Source of the DNA: Pseudothioclava arenosa
GTDB taxonomy: Bacteria; Pseudomonadota; Alphaproteobacteria; Rhodobacterales; Rhodobacteraceae
Assembly (NCBI RefSeq): GCF_002358085.1
Contig: NZ_NTJD01000010.1
Coordinates: 1 to 64,000 of the forward strand
Direction of reading: 5' to 3'
Length of the DNA: 64,000 nt
Shown: in pieces, positions 22,675-32,700 of the stretch
Layout: each line of letters opens with the position of its first letter
Numbering within the stretch: the first letter of the stretch is position 1
The notes under the pieces: model-generated
What the model was told of the DNA's origin: nothing
Databases searched by the model: none
Seen by the model: the letters and a program-made list of their open reading frames with translations, nothing else
Program-made: the position numbers and the translations under genes

Positions 22675-25600
22675 ATGACGAACTCGGAAAACCATACCAA
22701 TGGACTGTTGTCCCTCTATGACAGTTGCACCCCGCGTGCGGACATTATCAAGGGGACTTTCAACCCAGAGCTTTTCACTGCGAGCCTGAACCAGGTGATG
22801 GATAGCTATGCAGGTCAAAGTGTTGCGGAGACCCCCTACACTGATGCCTCTGTCTTCTTCGGAGAGGCGACATACCCCACGAGCGGGATGCGCGACCTAT
22901 TGTCCACCGTCCTCCTAAGGGTCGCTGGAGACACCACGGCGAGCGCGATCACCCGTCTTGAGACTGGGTTTGGTGGTGGGAAGACCCACTCCCTGATCGG
23001 GCTGGTCCACTGCGCCAAACGTGGAACGGAGATTCGCGAGCTCGTTGCCCCCCTCTTTCCAGGCCTGCCGCTGCCTGCGCCGGGCACCGTGGACGTCGTA
23101 GCGATCGCGGGGGACGTTCTCTCTGTGAATAAGCCGTCCGGTGCCGCGCTCATCCCCCATACCCTCTGGGGCGAGCTTGCAATGCAGGTGGGAGGTGAGA
23201 CGCTCTACAGGGAATTAGAAGGGGACGCCACCTCGGTTGCAGCGCCCGGCAAGGACTTTTTCAAACGGGTACTCGACGGGCGTAAGGTGATCATCCTTAT
23301 CGACGAGCTTGCACAGTATGTCGCGCGGTTCGAGGCAGCGCATCCGGGAAAGGGCGCAACACAAGTGGCTGCCTTCCTCATGTCCTTGTCGACCTTCGCC
23401 CGGTCCGCATCCGGCATCGCGGTCGTGATCTCCCTTGCCAGCTCATCGGACGCTTTCGCCCGCCAAAGCGAGAGCCTTGGAACCGAACTTACTCGGATCA
23501 CAGGGTCCGAGGTCGCCCCGGAGGAGGCTGCGCAACGGGCCGCGCGCGCCGTCGGCGAGACCGAGAGCGTCGTTGCGCGTGATGCGCTGCCAATTAAGCC
23601 AGTCCCACAGAGCGAGCTCGCCCGGGTTCTCGCCCGCCGACTGTTCTCGCACATCGATCCCGAAGCAGCAGAAAGGGCCGCGGAGGCTTATGCCGCCCTT
23701 TACGCCAGCTCACCGGCCGACCTGCCTTCAGAGGCGAAACAGACCGACTATGCGGACCGGATCCGGGCTAGCTACCCCTTCCACCCGACTTTCCTGCGGT
23801 TCCTGAACGAAAAGCTCGCTTCGATCGAAACATTTCAGGGAACTCGCGGGGTTCTGCGGGTTATGACGCTGGCGATCAGGCTCCTCTGGCAGAAGCGACC
23901 GTACGCCCCAATGATCCATGTGGGGCATCTCGACTTCTCGGACCGGCTGATGGCGGACGAGATCGTGGGAAGCCGTCTCAAGGCGGGCGATATGCAGATC
24001 GTCCTCAACACCGACGTCGGGGGGCCTCAGTCAGATGCGCTCGCCTCGAACCGGAGCCGAGCTCAGATGCGCGACGCCGCCAACCCGCTCCCGTCTGGGG
24101 TTCCATACCACGAGATGACTTGGCGCGTCGTTCTGGTGAACAGCCTGGTTGGCCGCGCCGGTGGGGTGTCCAACAACCTGTTTGGGATCAACGAGGCAGA
24201 CGCCCTCCTCTCCGTACTGATGCCGGGGCTGCCCGCAACCGCTGTGAAGACCGCCCTCGAGGCAATTCAGAAGCACGCCTATTATCTGCGAGAGGATGGG
24301 GGAAAGTTCTTTGCGAACACCGACCCGACCATCAACCGGGCCCTCAGCGACATCCGTGAGGGGGTGAAACGGGATGACGCTTTGCGGCTTATCCTCGAGG
24401 CGTCTCGGAAGGTGATCACGAACCAGAACGGGATCTTCGAGGTTCGAGAAGACGTGACCGCCCCACAAGACATGGCTGAGTCCCCCCGTCGCCCCTCGAT
24501 TGGGATCGTTCGGGTCGACGCCCCGCGCATAGTGGTCGACGATTTCATTCAGACGGTGGGGAACGGACAGCCGAGGATATCTCAGAACCATGTAGCGCTT
24601 CTGATCCCCAACACTGTTCCGACAGACCGGGACAGTGATGGGATGTTCGGCGACCAGCGGGCGCAACAGAGCCTAGACAGGCTCCTTGAGCTGGCGCGAG
24701 ATGTCCGGGCTATGGAGAAGCTCGCCGCAGACCCCGGCGCCTATGGACTCACTCTCCGGCAACTTGATGACGATTTCCAGGGCCGCCGAGCGCGGGCCCG
24801 GAACGACCTAAACGTTGCGGTAAGCAAGAGCTACACCCGGCTTGTATATCCGGGGTCCGACGGCATCGCGATCCGAGAGATCCGGGTTGCTGGCGGTGAA
24901 GGGGGTGCCCCGGTTGCCGAGCAGGTCAAGGAGATCTTACGCAAGGACGGAGAGGTAATCGAGACGGATCGGGCAGCCACCATGGAGATCGTTCGTGGCC
25001 TCTCCCAGCTCTTCTTCGGCCTTGGCGGGGATACACCAACCGTCAACGGGATCCGGGACGCGTTCGCGCAGCAACGGCGCTGGCCAATTCTAGAAAACCC
25101 AAGCGTCTTGAACCGCGTAATCTCCGCAGGTGTAGAGCGAGGTGTCTGGTGCTTGTTCCGCTTCACCGACGCCAAGAGCGATCGGCCTGACGAGATTTAC
25201 GATGCGCAAAACCAGGTCCCGCTGAACGTCGATCTCTCTGCCGATGGGTGGTCTATCATTCAGGTGGCGAAGGCCCGAGCCCGCGGCTGGATCAAGGGGG
25301 AGAAGCCGTCCGAAGACAAGATCAGGGAATGGGCAGCAGAGGTGGCACGGCTTGCCACTGAAACCCGCGTCTCCGACATCGTAGAGAAGGTCAAAGAGAA
25401 ATCTGAGGCCGTGACAGACGCGGACGTCCTGAACGTTATCCCCAAGGTGATCGCGCAGGACCGATACCTCATTCACGACGGCGAGCCGGCGCAGCAAGAA
25501 AAGCCAAACGGCTTTCGTGAAGGTGTCGAAGCGACCATCCGTCCCCCGCGCCCCGATGATGTGCTGATTGTCCGGGCTGAAGCTGCGAGGCGCGGCTGGC

Positions 25601-25935
25601 TCGCGAGCGCGCCCCAGACCCTTCTGATCGAAGAAGAAGGAGACGCACCGAGGGTCCTTCTGCCTTTGGTCAAGCGTCTCGGTCGTGTGGGCGCCAATGG
25701 CACTAAATCGACAGTGGATGACCTTAGAGTCCAGGCCCTCAAGGTACCCGGAGGAGCATCGATCGACCTCAAGATTTCAGGCGCAACACCAGAAAGCCTG
25801 AAAGCACTGGATGAGTTGTTCGAAACCCTTATGACCGTTGGCCGGGTCGATGCCGACACATTTGCGTCGATCGAAATTGAACATCCGGATGATGAGTGCG
25901 CCTTGGTGGCAGAGCTCAAGAAAGGCGCTGAATGA
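22675..25935 (+). CDS. DUF499 family ATPase of the defence operon
   Basis: A 1086-residue DUF499 protein, a large P-loop ATPase. Walker A is ETGFGGGKTHSLIG (about residue 97-110) and Walker B VIILIDELAQYV (about 203-214), followed by a sensor-like region with VVISLASSSDAF. A long helical C-terminal region ends overlapping the next start (ATGA). DUF499 ATPases occur with DUF1156 methylases and large helicases in predicted anti-phage operons (Hma-like), by analogy with the BrxC/PglY ATPase of BREX. ATG 22675 is chosen because the HTNGLLSLYD start is family-like; the upstream TTG extension overlaps the regulator. The exact mechanism is unknown. Confidence 0.88.
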   Translation: MTNSENHTNGLLSLYDSCTPRADIIKGTFNPELFTASLNQVMDSYAGQSVAETPYTDASVFFGEATYPTSGMRDLLSTVLLRVAGDTTASAITRLETGFGGGKTHSLIGLVHCAKRGTEIRELVAPLFPGLPLPAPGTVDVVAIAGDVLSVNKPSGAALIPHTLWGELAMQVGGETLYRELEGDATSVAAPGKDFFKRVLDGRKVIILIDELAQYVARFEAAHPGKGATQVAAFLMSLSTFARSASGIAVVISLASSSDAFARQSESLGTELTRITGSEVAPEEAAQRAARAVGETESVVARDALPIKPVPQSELARVLARRLFSHIDPEAAERAAEAYAALYASSPADLPSEAKQTDYADRIRASYPFHPTFLRFLNEKLASIETFQGTRGVLRVMTLAIRLLWQKRPYAPMIHVGHLDFSDRLMADEIVGSRLKAGDMQIVLNTDVGGPQSDALASNRSRAQMRDAANPLPSGVPYHEMTWRVVLVNSLVGRAGGVSNNLFGINEADALLSVLMPGLPATAVKTALEAIQKHAYYLREDGGKFFANTDPTINRALSDIREGVKRDDALRLILEASRKVITNQNGIFEVREDVTAPQDMAESPRRPSIGIVRVDAPRIVVDDFIQTVGNGQPRISQNHVALLIPNTVPTDRDSDGMFGDQRAQQSLDRLLELARDVRAMEKLAADPGAYGLTLRQLDDDFQGRRARARNDLNVAVSKSYTRLVYPGSDGIAIREIRVAGGEGGAPVAEQVKEILRKDGEVIETDRAATMEIVRGLSQLFFGLGGDTPTVNGIRDAFAQQRRWPILENPSVLNRVISAGVERGVWCLFRFTDAKSDRPDEIYDAQNQVPLNVDLSADGWSIIQVAKARARGWIKGEKPSEDKIREWAAEVARLATETRVSDIVEKVKEKSEAVTDADVLNVIPKVIAQDRYLIHDGEPAQQEKPNGFREGVEATIRPPRPDDVLIVRAEAARRGWLASAPQTLLIEEEGDAPRVLLPLVKRLGRVGANGTKSTVDDLRVQALKVPGGASIDLKISGATPESLKALDELFETLMTVGRVDADTFASIEIEHPDDECALVAELKKGAE

Positions 25936-26540
25936 CGGCTAAGAAAGGGCGTCCGCACAGACATGCGGAACTCTACAAGGCGCTGCATGAGGGGCACCTC
26001 TCCGCGGCGCCCTTCGCGTTGCGGATCACGCGTCACAGCGACGTTCCTCCGCCTGTACTCGTGATCAAGGAACGGCGGGCCCGTGACGGGGATGAGGGGG
26101 ATGCGCGGACCGGACATCTTCAGGACCGCGGCCGACTGCATGGGGACAGCCTCCGCCGCCTCCTGCCGGTCGTCCGAGCGATCGCGTCTCGGGCCCGCAA
26201 CGAAAATGACGTTCCGCTGGAGGTCGACGCCTTCCTTTCCGAGGAAGGAATGCGCACACAGCGGACCCTGGTTCTCGATGAGGAGGCCGGCGCGAAGCTC
26301 GGGATCATCTTCAAGCTCCAGGAGCGCATGAGCGACCTCGATCGGTCGGAACTGCTGTCACGGCGGGTCGCGACCTTTTCGCGGGAGGAGGCCGTCTACT
26401 GGTTCTCTCGGATCACGCATTATGGGCCGGTCGCCAACCGGTGGGCCGTATCCGGACTTCGAGTGATGCTGTGTGGGCAGGGAAAGGGACCGGACGCTGA
26501 GGTCGACTCCATGCTCATCAAGCTGCGCGCGCGCCAATAA
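25932..26540 (+). CDS. 202-residue defence-operon protein of unknown function
   Basis: A 202-residue soluble, strongly charged protein (MTAKKGRPHRHAELYKALHE). The N-terminal half looks like a small beta domain (FALRITRHSDVPPPVLVIKE), the C-terminal half helical with EEAVYWFSRITHYGPVANRWAVSGLRVMLCG. No enzyme motif, membrane segment or zinc knuckle is seen. It is coupled to the DUF499 gene by an ATGA overlap and lies 18 bases before the methylase gene, so it is very likely part of the system, perhaps an adaptor or specificity factor. I do not recognise the family. Confidence 0.7.
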   Translation: MTAKKGRPHRHAELYKALHEGHLSAAPFALRITRHSDVPPPVLVIKERRARDGDEGDARTGHLQDRGRLHGDSLRRLLPVVRAIASRARNENDVPLEVDAFLSEEGMRTQRTLVLDEEAGAKLGIIFKLQERMSDLDRSELLSRRVATFSREEAVYWFSRITHYGPVANRWAVSGLRVMLCGQGKGPDAEVDSMLIKLRARQ

Positions 26541-26558
26541 CGGAACAAAGGGAATAGT

Positions 26559-29500
26559 ATGAAGGATTTGTCGAACGCCCTGCGGCTCATGGAGAGCGGC
26601 TTCCCGTGTCACCAGGTGGGCGCGGAAACGCGACGAGAGCGCGGGTCCAGCTCGGCCCTGCCACCCCTCTACTTCCTCCATGTCTGGTGGGCGCGCCGCC
26701 CCCTGATCCCGTCTCGAGCGGCTATCCAGGCGTCCCTCCTCGGGTCCGATGCCGATCCGGACGCCTTCGTCCGGGACCTCGGAATCATGAAGAAGGTCGC
26801 GATCGTCGGCGACCAGGAATGGACCCTTGTCGGGAAGCCGCTGGCGCATGTGCGCCGGACCGCTTCAGGCGAGTCCCTTCTTCTCGACGAGAAGGGAATG
26901 AAGTTCCTCGAGGCGGAGGTCGAACGGCGCGAGCGGAACCGGGAGATCATCGACCGGCTGACCTCCTATGATCCGGCCTTCTCTCGTGATCCCGTCGTGA
27001 CACGCTGGGCGCAGGACTCTGTCGCGTTTCGGTTGCCGCTCCCGGCGGAAGGCACCCGGCTCCGCGTTGAAGATCGCGCGGCCGACCCGGCGCATGTGAA
27101 CGACCGCGTCACCTTCGCCAAGCTCGACCGGGTGAAGCAAGCGCTCGGAGAGACCATCCGATGGGACCCGGAGGATCTTTACGCGTACGGTCGAGCCTAT
27201 GCGAACTCGCCAGAGTATCGGCCGACCGGTCTGACCGTTCTGGATGCGACCGCCGGCGGGGGCAGCATCCCGTTCGAGGCCCTGCGCCTTGGACACACCG
27301 TGATCGCCAACGAACTGAACCCAGTGGCGACGGCGATCCTGCATGCGACTCTGGACTTCCCGGCCCGGTTCGGACCGGACCTGCTGAATGACATCCAGGG
27401 GTGGGGCGACCGGCTCGTTTCTGAGGTCGAGGCGGAGATGCTCGACGTCACCCCCCGCTCCCCACTGCCGCAGGCGGAGCGTCAGAAGCTGGAGCGGGTC
27501 GTGCGCGGTGATAAGGAGTTGATGCGCCTCTATGGTCAGACCGAGCATGACCAGAACGGGATCCTTTACTGCCGGATGGTCAAGTGTCCGTCCTGCGGGG
27601 GCGATGCGCCTCTCCTGAACAGCTTCTGGCTTCTCAAGGTGCAAGGGGATCAGTGGGGCGTTCGGATTGTTCCGAACAAGGACAAGACCGTCGATTTCGG
27701 TGTGTATGAGATTTCGGGTGGGAGAGGTCCGAACGGAGAAAACCCAGAAGACTCGACCGTGACTCGCGGCGTAGGCCAATGTGTGCATTGTCGTCAGGCG
27801 ATCTCTGGGGACGAGATCAAGGCGCAGGCACGCGGAGAAAGTCGAAATGGGACCTGGTGGGATCGCGTTTACGCGGTTCACGCCGCTCGCCTAGAGCCCA
27901 AGATGGATGCCCGCGGGCGTCCACAGCGTTACGCCACCGGAGAGCGAGCGGGGGAGATCAAGACTGGCAAGGTGAAGTTCTTCCGCGCTCCAACCGATCA
28001 GGATGAAACTGCCCTAGCTGAAGCGAAGCGGCGGCTCGATGAGAACTGGGCCCGCTGGGAGCGTGACGACCTGATCCCGACGGAAGCTTTTCCGGAAGGA
28101 AATGACATGCGCCCCGTGAACTACGGCATGCCGAGGTGGTGTGACATGTTCGCTCCTCGCCAACTACTCGGGCACCTGACGCTGGTAGAGCGGCTCCGCG
28201 CCTTGCAGCCAGAGATACGGGCGGCCCTCGGTGAGGTGCGCGGCAATGCTGTCATCACCTACCTCCAGTTCATGGTGGACAAGTTCGTCGACTACAACAG
28301 CCGCCAGACCCGTTGGGAGTTCACCCGTGGCGTTGTTAAAGGGACATTTGGACGGCACGACTACTCATTGAAATGGACCTATGGAGAAATGCCTTACGCC
28401 GGTCCCTCTAGCGGACTTCGATGGGCTCTCTCTCAGGTTTTGGACGCCTACCAAGGGATATCAGAACTCGCTCTTTCCGTTCACCAGGCCCAAGGCAGGA
28501 ACCTGCCGCTGAAGATCATCAACGGACCGGCAGGGAACATGTCCGAGGTCGCAACAGGATCCGTCGACCTGGTCTGCTTCGACCCTCCCTACTACGACAA
28601 CGTCCAGTACGGGGAGCTGTCCGACTTCTACTACGTCTGGCAGAAGCGCGGGCTGCGCGACGTCTTCCCGGGCCTGTTCTCCCGGCGCCACGTGAACAAG
28701 AAGGACGAGGCGGTCGCCAACCCGGCCCGTGACGGGTCGGCAGCGAACGCCAAGGCGGCCTACGAGCGGATGATGGGCGAGATCTTTGCCGAGTGCCGCC
28801 GGGTCCTCAGTGATGACGGCGTCATGACCCTGATGTTCACCCACAAGAAGCAGGAGGCGTGGGAGACCCTGACCCGATCGCTGATCGAGTCCGGCTGGGT
28901 CATCACCGCCTGCATGCCGGTGGAATCCGAGTCCGGATACTCGACCCACCAGATGAACATGGCCTCCGCCGCGTCGACCATCTTCATCACCTGCCGCAAG
29001 CGGATCGACGAGGACGCGGAACCGGCCGCCTGGCAGGGGATCGGCGGGACTGGGGTCGCGGCGCGGATCCGCGCGGCGGTCCGGGACGGGCTGGTCGAGT
29101 TCGACCGCTTGAACCTCAGCCCGGTCGACGAGATGATCGCGAGCTTCGGGCGGGCGCTTCAGGTCCTGTCCGAGCGCTGGCCGGTGTATGACGGGGATGA
29201 TGTGGTCTCGCCGGTTCAGGCGATGACCGCAGCAAGCGCCGTCGTGGCAGCGCACCAGATCACCCGGATCACGCAGGGTCGCCTCTCGGTCGATGAGCTG
29301 GACACGGAGACCGGCGTCGCACTCACCATCCTCGGCGCATTCGGCACGGCCGAGTTTGCCTTCGACGACGCGCGGAACCTCGCAAACGCCCTGAACGTCG
29401 CGATCGAAGGGAAGAGCGGGAATTATACCGTCGCTGATCGAAGGGTGGGCCTCGCTACCCAGCAGCCCGGTGCGACCTATGCCGCGCCCCTCGTTAAGTC

Positions 29501-29777
29501 GGGTTCGAAGGTGCGCCTTGCGGCACCGGAAGAGCGGGCCCCTGCGCGCCTTGAGAAACCCCAAACTGCGTGGGACAGGCTCCACGGCCTGATCGCCGCC
29601 TATCGGCAAGGGGAAGACGTTCTCGTCCGGGCCTATTTCGAGAAGCATTGTCTGCCGCAGGCGCAACTGCTGCGAGACCTGCTGGAGGTTTACCGGGCCG
29701 AGATCGGGGATGAGCGGCTTCAGAAGGAGGTCGACTGGGTGCGCTTTGCCCTTGAGAGCTTCGGGGACGCGCAGTGA
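26559..29777 (+). CDS. DUF1156-type DNA methyltransferase of the defence operon
   Basis: A 1072-residue DNA modification enzyme. The N-terminal DUF1156 signature is clear (PPLYFLHVWWARRPLIPSRA). Motif I, the S-adenosylmethionine site, is LDATAGGGSIPFEAL (about 227-241) and the catalytic motif IV is DPPYYDNV (about 675-682), the DPPY form of N6-adenine/N4-cytosine methylases. CPSCGG near 343 and CVHCRQ near 408 look like a split zinc ribbon. It probably marks host DNA so the helicase/nuclease partner attacks unmarked phage DNA. ATG 26559 has AAAGGGAA. No second specificity subunit is nearby. Enzyme class is firm; base and target site are unknown. Confidence 0.88.
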   Translation: MKDLSNALRLMESGFPCHQVGAETRRERGSSSALPPLYFLHVWWARRPLIPSRAAIQASLLGSDADPDAFVRDLGIMKKVAIVGDQEWTLVGKPLAHVRRTASGESLLLDEKGMKFLEAEVERRERNREIIDRLTSYDPAFSRDPVVTRWAQDSVAFRLPLPAEGTRLRVEDRAADPAHVNDRVTFAKLDRVKQALGETIRWDPEDLYAYGRAYANSPEYRPTGLTVLDATAGGGSIPFEALRLGHTVIANELNPVATAILHATLDFPARFGPDLLNDIQGWGDRLVSEVEAEMLDVTPRSPLPQAERQKLERVVRGDKELMRLYGQTEHDQNGILYCRMVKCPSCGGDAPLLNSFWLLKVQGDQWGVRIVPNKDKTVDFGVYEISGGRGPNGENPEDSTVTRGVGQCVHCRQAISGDEIKAQARGESRNGTWWDRVYAVHAARLEPKMDARGRPQRYATGERAGEIKTGKVKFFRAPTDQDETALAEAKRRLDENWARWERDDLIPTEAFPEGNDMRPVNYGMPRWCDMFAPRQLLGHLTLVERLRALQPEIRAALGEVRGNAVITYLQFMVDKFVDYNSRQTRWEFTRGVVKGTFGRHDYSLKWTYGEMPYAGPSSGLRWALSQVLDAYQGISELALSVHQAQGRNLPLKIINGPAGNMSEVATGSVDLVCFDPPYYDNVQYGELSDFYYVWQKRGLRDVFPGLFSRRHVNKKDEAVANPARDGSAANAKAAYERMMGEIFAECRRVLSDDGVMTLMFTHKKQEAWETLTRSLIESGWVITACMPVESESGYSTHQMNMASAASTIFITCRKRIDEDAEPAAWQGIGGTGVAARIRAAVRDGLVEFDRLNLSPVDEMIASFGRALQVLSERWPVYDGDDVVSPVQAMTAASAVVAAHQITRITQGRLSVDELDTETGVALTILGAFGTAEFAFDDARNLANALNVAIEGKSGNYTVADRRVGLATQQPGATYAAPLVKSGSKVRLAAPEERAPARLEKPQTAWDRLHGLIAAYRQGEDVLVRAYFEKHCLPQAQLLRDLLEVYRAEIGDERLQKEVDWVRFALESFGDAQ

Positions 29778-32700
29778 CAGAAGCAGCCGGCGCGAAAGAG
29801 ACGCCGGCGTCCTTCCGGGACGTCGAGTGGCGGGACGAGTACCGGACGTCGGAGATCCGGCCCGGCGAGCCTGCGACCGATATCCTGAAGGAGTTCTATA
29901 TCCCGGCCTTGGAGCGGTCGGTCCGCTATGACCGGGTCGCCGGGTACTTCCGGTCCTCCTCCCTCGCGGCCGCCTCTCAGGGGTTCACCGCCTTCGCTCG
30001 CAACGGGGCGAAGGCTCGTTTCCTGGTCGGTTGCGATCTGGACGCGGCGGACGTGAAGGCGGCGCTGAGGGGTGCTGATGAGGCGCTTGTCGCACATCTG
30101 ACGGCCGCACTTGAGAATGACGGGTCCTGGAGCGCGGAGACGGTACGGGGCGTCGATCTTTTCGCCTATTTGGTCTCCAAGGGGCTCCTCGAGGTGAAGG
30201 TGGCCTTTCGGGTTCACAAGGGAACCGGCGATCCGCTTTCCGTCGAGTCCACGGCCGACGGTTACGTTCACGAAAAATGGGCCGTGTTCGTGGACGGAGA
30301 GGAAAACGTGATCCGGATCGACGGTTCCCTGAACGAGTCAAAGACGGCCCTGTCGATCAACGCCGAGAACGTCCTGCTGCATTGTTCGTGGTGGGATGAA
30401 CGGAGCCGTCGCCAGACTGGGAAAGCTCTGAAAGATTTCGATCACCTCTGGCGTCATGGGAGCGAGGGGATCCGCGTCATGGCTTTGCCAGAGGCGGTCC
30501 AGGCGCGTTTGGTCCGAATGGGACGGGACGTGATCGAGCCGAAGGAGATCGACGGGACGGAGGCACCCACTCCGCCGAAGGATCCAGAAAGCCCGTTCGC
30601 CGCGCTCGCCCCGATCGATTATCTTCGGTGGCGCCTGATCAAGGACGGGCCGCGCCTGCCTGGTGGGCGGTTCGTCGGGATCGAGACCGCCCCGGTCGTT
30701 CCTTGGCCGCATCAGGCCTTCGTTGCCCGTCGTCTCGTGACCTCCTGGCCTCACAGTTTCCTGATGTGTGACGAGGTGGGGCTTGGGAAGACGATTGAGG
30801 CCGGCCTTGCGATCCGGTCCCTTACCCTGTCCGGCATCGCCTCGAGGGTGCTGATTGCCTCCCCTGCCTCCCTGACGCGACAATGGCAGCGCGAGATGAA
30901 GTCGAAGTTTCTGCTCGATTTCGCCCGGACGGCCCCGCGCGGGCGGATAAGTCATGAGCGTCTGGACGGGGACTCGACCCCGGTCGAGGTTTCCGAAGGG
31001 GGCCTTCTCGCCCCGGACCTGGTGATCGCCTCGACCGGCTTGCTGACGCACAGGACTAGGCGCAGCGAGGTCCGGGGCGCCAAGGGGTGGGATATCGCCC
31101 TCGTGGACGAAGCCCACTATGCGCGTGCGGTCCACCGGCAGAACCAACTCTACTCACTCATAGATGAAGTGATCCGCCCGAAAGCTCGCGCCCTTCTACT
31201 CGCTACCGCGACCCCAATGCAGCTCGCGATGCAGGAGGCATTCGATCTGATGCGGCTCACCGGACGGGTCGGCAGCTTCGGGCTAGATGACGACATCTCG
31301 CGACAGTATTACGAGGCGGTCCAGGAGTTTGTCCGCGGCCGGGGCCGGATCTCCGACGCGACGCTGGAGTTCCTGCGCCGCGCCATTCTCGAGATCAAGC
31401 TGCTCGATCCGGAGTACTGGACATTCATTATGAGCGCCTACCGTTCGCCAGCAGATCAGCGGACCGTGGCCCGTTGGGTGGAGGAAGCGCGCCCGTTCCC
31501 GGCCGGGGACTGGCGACTTATCGCCCGGGTTCTGCGCGCGGCCGCCCCGCTCTCGCGCGTCATGTTGCGTCACACTAGGGACCTTCTGCGGCTCTACCGG
31601 GACAGCGGAAAGCTGAACGCAAACTTGGCCGAAAGGCATGTGCGTCCACTCGACCCGATCAACTTCTCGCCGACCGAGCGGCGCGTCTACGACGCGCTCG
31701 AGGCATACTGTCGGGATCTCGACACCCGCGTTCGGGCCTCCGCCCGCCAGGAGGACCAGCGACGCGTCGCCTCCGTCGGCTTCTATCTAAGCTTCCTTCG
31801 GCTCCGTTTCGCTTCCAGCCTCCATGCGATCCGCAAGACGCTGGAGCGGCGGACAGAGAAGGTGAAAGCCACCCTTCGGGCCCACCAGCACGCCGGGTTC
31901 AATCCTACCAACGAGGAGCTGGAAGAAGCCGTATTCGAAGGGGATGATGAAGGGGACGAGGTCGCTGTCGATGCTCTGCTGGACGGGCGCACCGAATCCG
32001 ACCTCCTTTGGGAGCAGGAGGCGCTTCGGGGTCTATTGGATCGCCTCGACGAGTTAGTCGGTGTGCCGTCAAAGCTCGACCGGCTCCTGTCCGAGTTGAA
32101 CGCGCGGCGCCAAGGCAGCCGGTTTCGACAGACGGTGGTCTTCACCCGTTTCAAGGACACACTTGATCACTTGGTCGACGAGCTCCGCTCCCGGATGCCT
32201 AGCGCGCTGGTTGGCACCTTCTCCGGGGCGGGCGGCAGCCGTTACGACCCTGCCGCTGGGAAGATGATCAGCACCACACGCCTCGAGATCACCCAAAGCT
32301 TCGTCCGCGGGGATATCGACGTCCTGCTGTGTACGGACGCCGCGGCTGAAGGGCTGAATCTCCAGACCGCAGACCTGCTGATAAACTTTGACCTTCCTTG
32401 GAACCCGGCGAAGGTGGAGCAGCGGATCGGGCGCATCGACCGGATCGGCCAGAAGTATGATGAGATCTTCGTCGCGAACTACGCTTACGCCGGGTCGGCG
32501 GAGGAGCGGGTCTACGGGCGGCTCCTCTCCCGTCTCGCGGAGGCGGGCCTGATAGTTGGCCCACAACAAATCGCACTGCTGCCGGTCACCGAGGCAGACT
32601 TCCGAGCCCTCGAGAACCCTAGTGTCTCGGCCGACGAGCTCCGGCGGATAGAGACAGAAGCGGCCGAACGGCTACGTCGATCCAAAGCGGCGGCTGAGGC

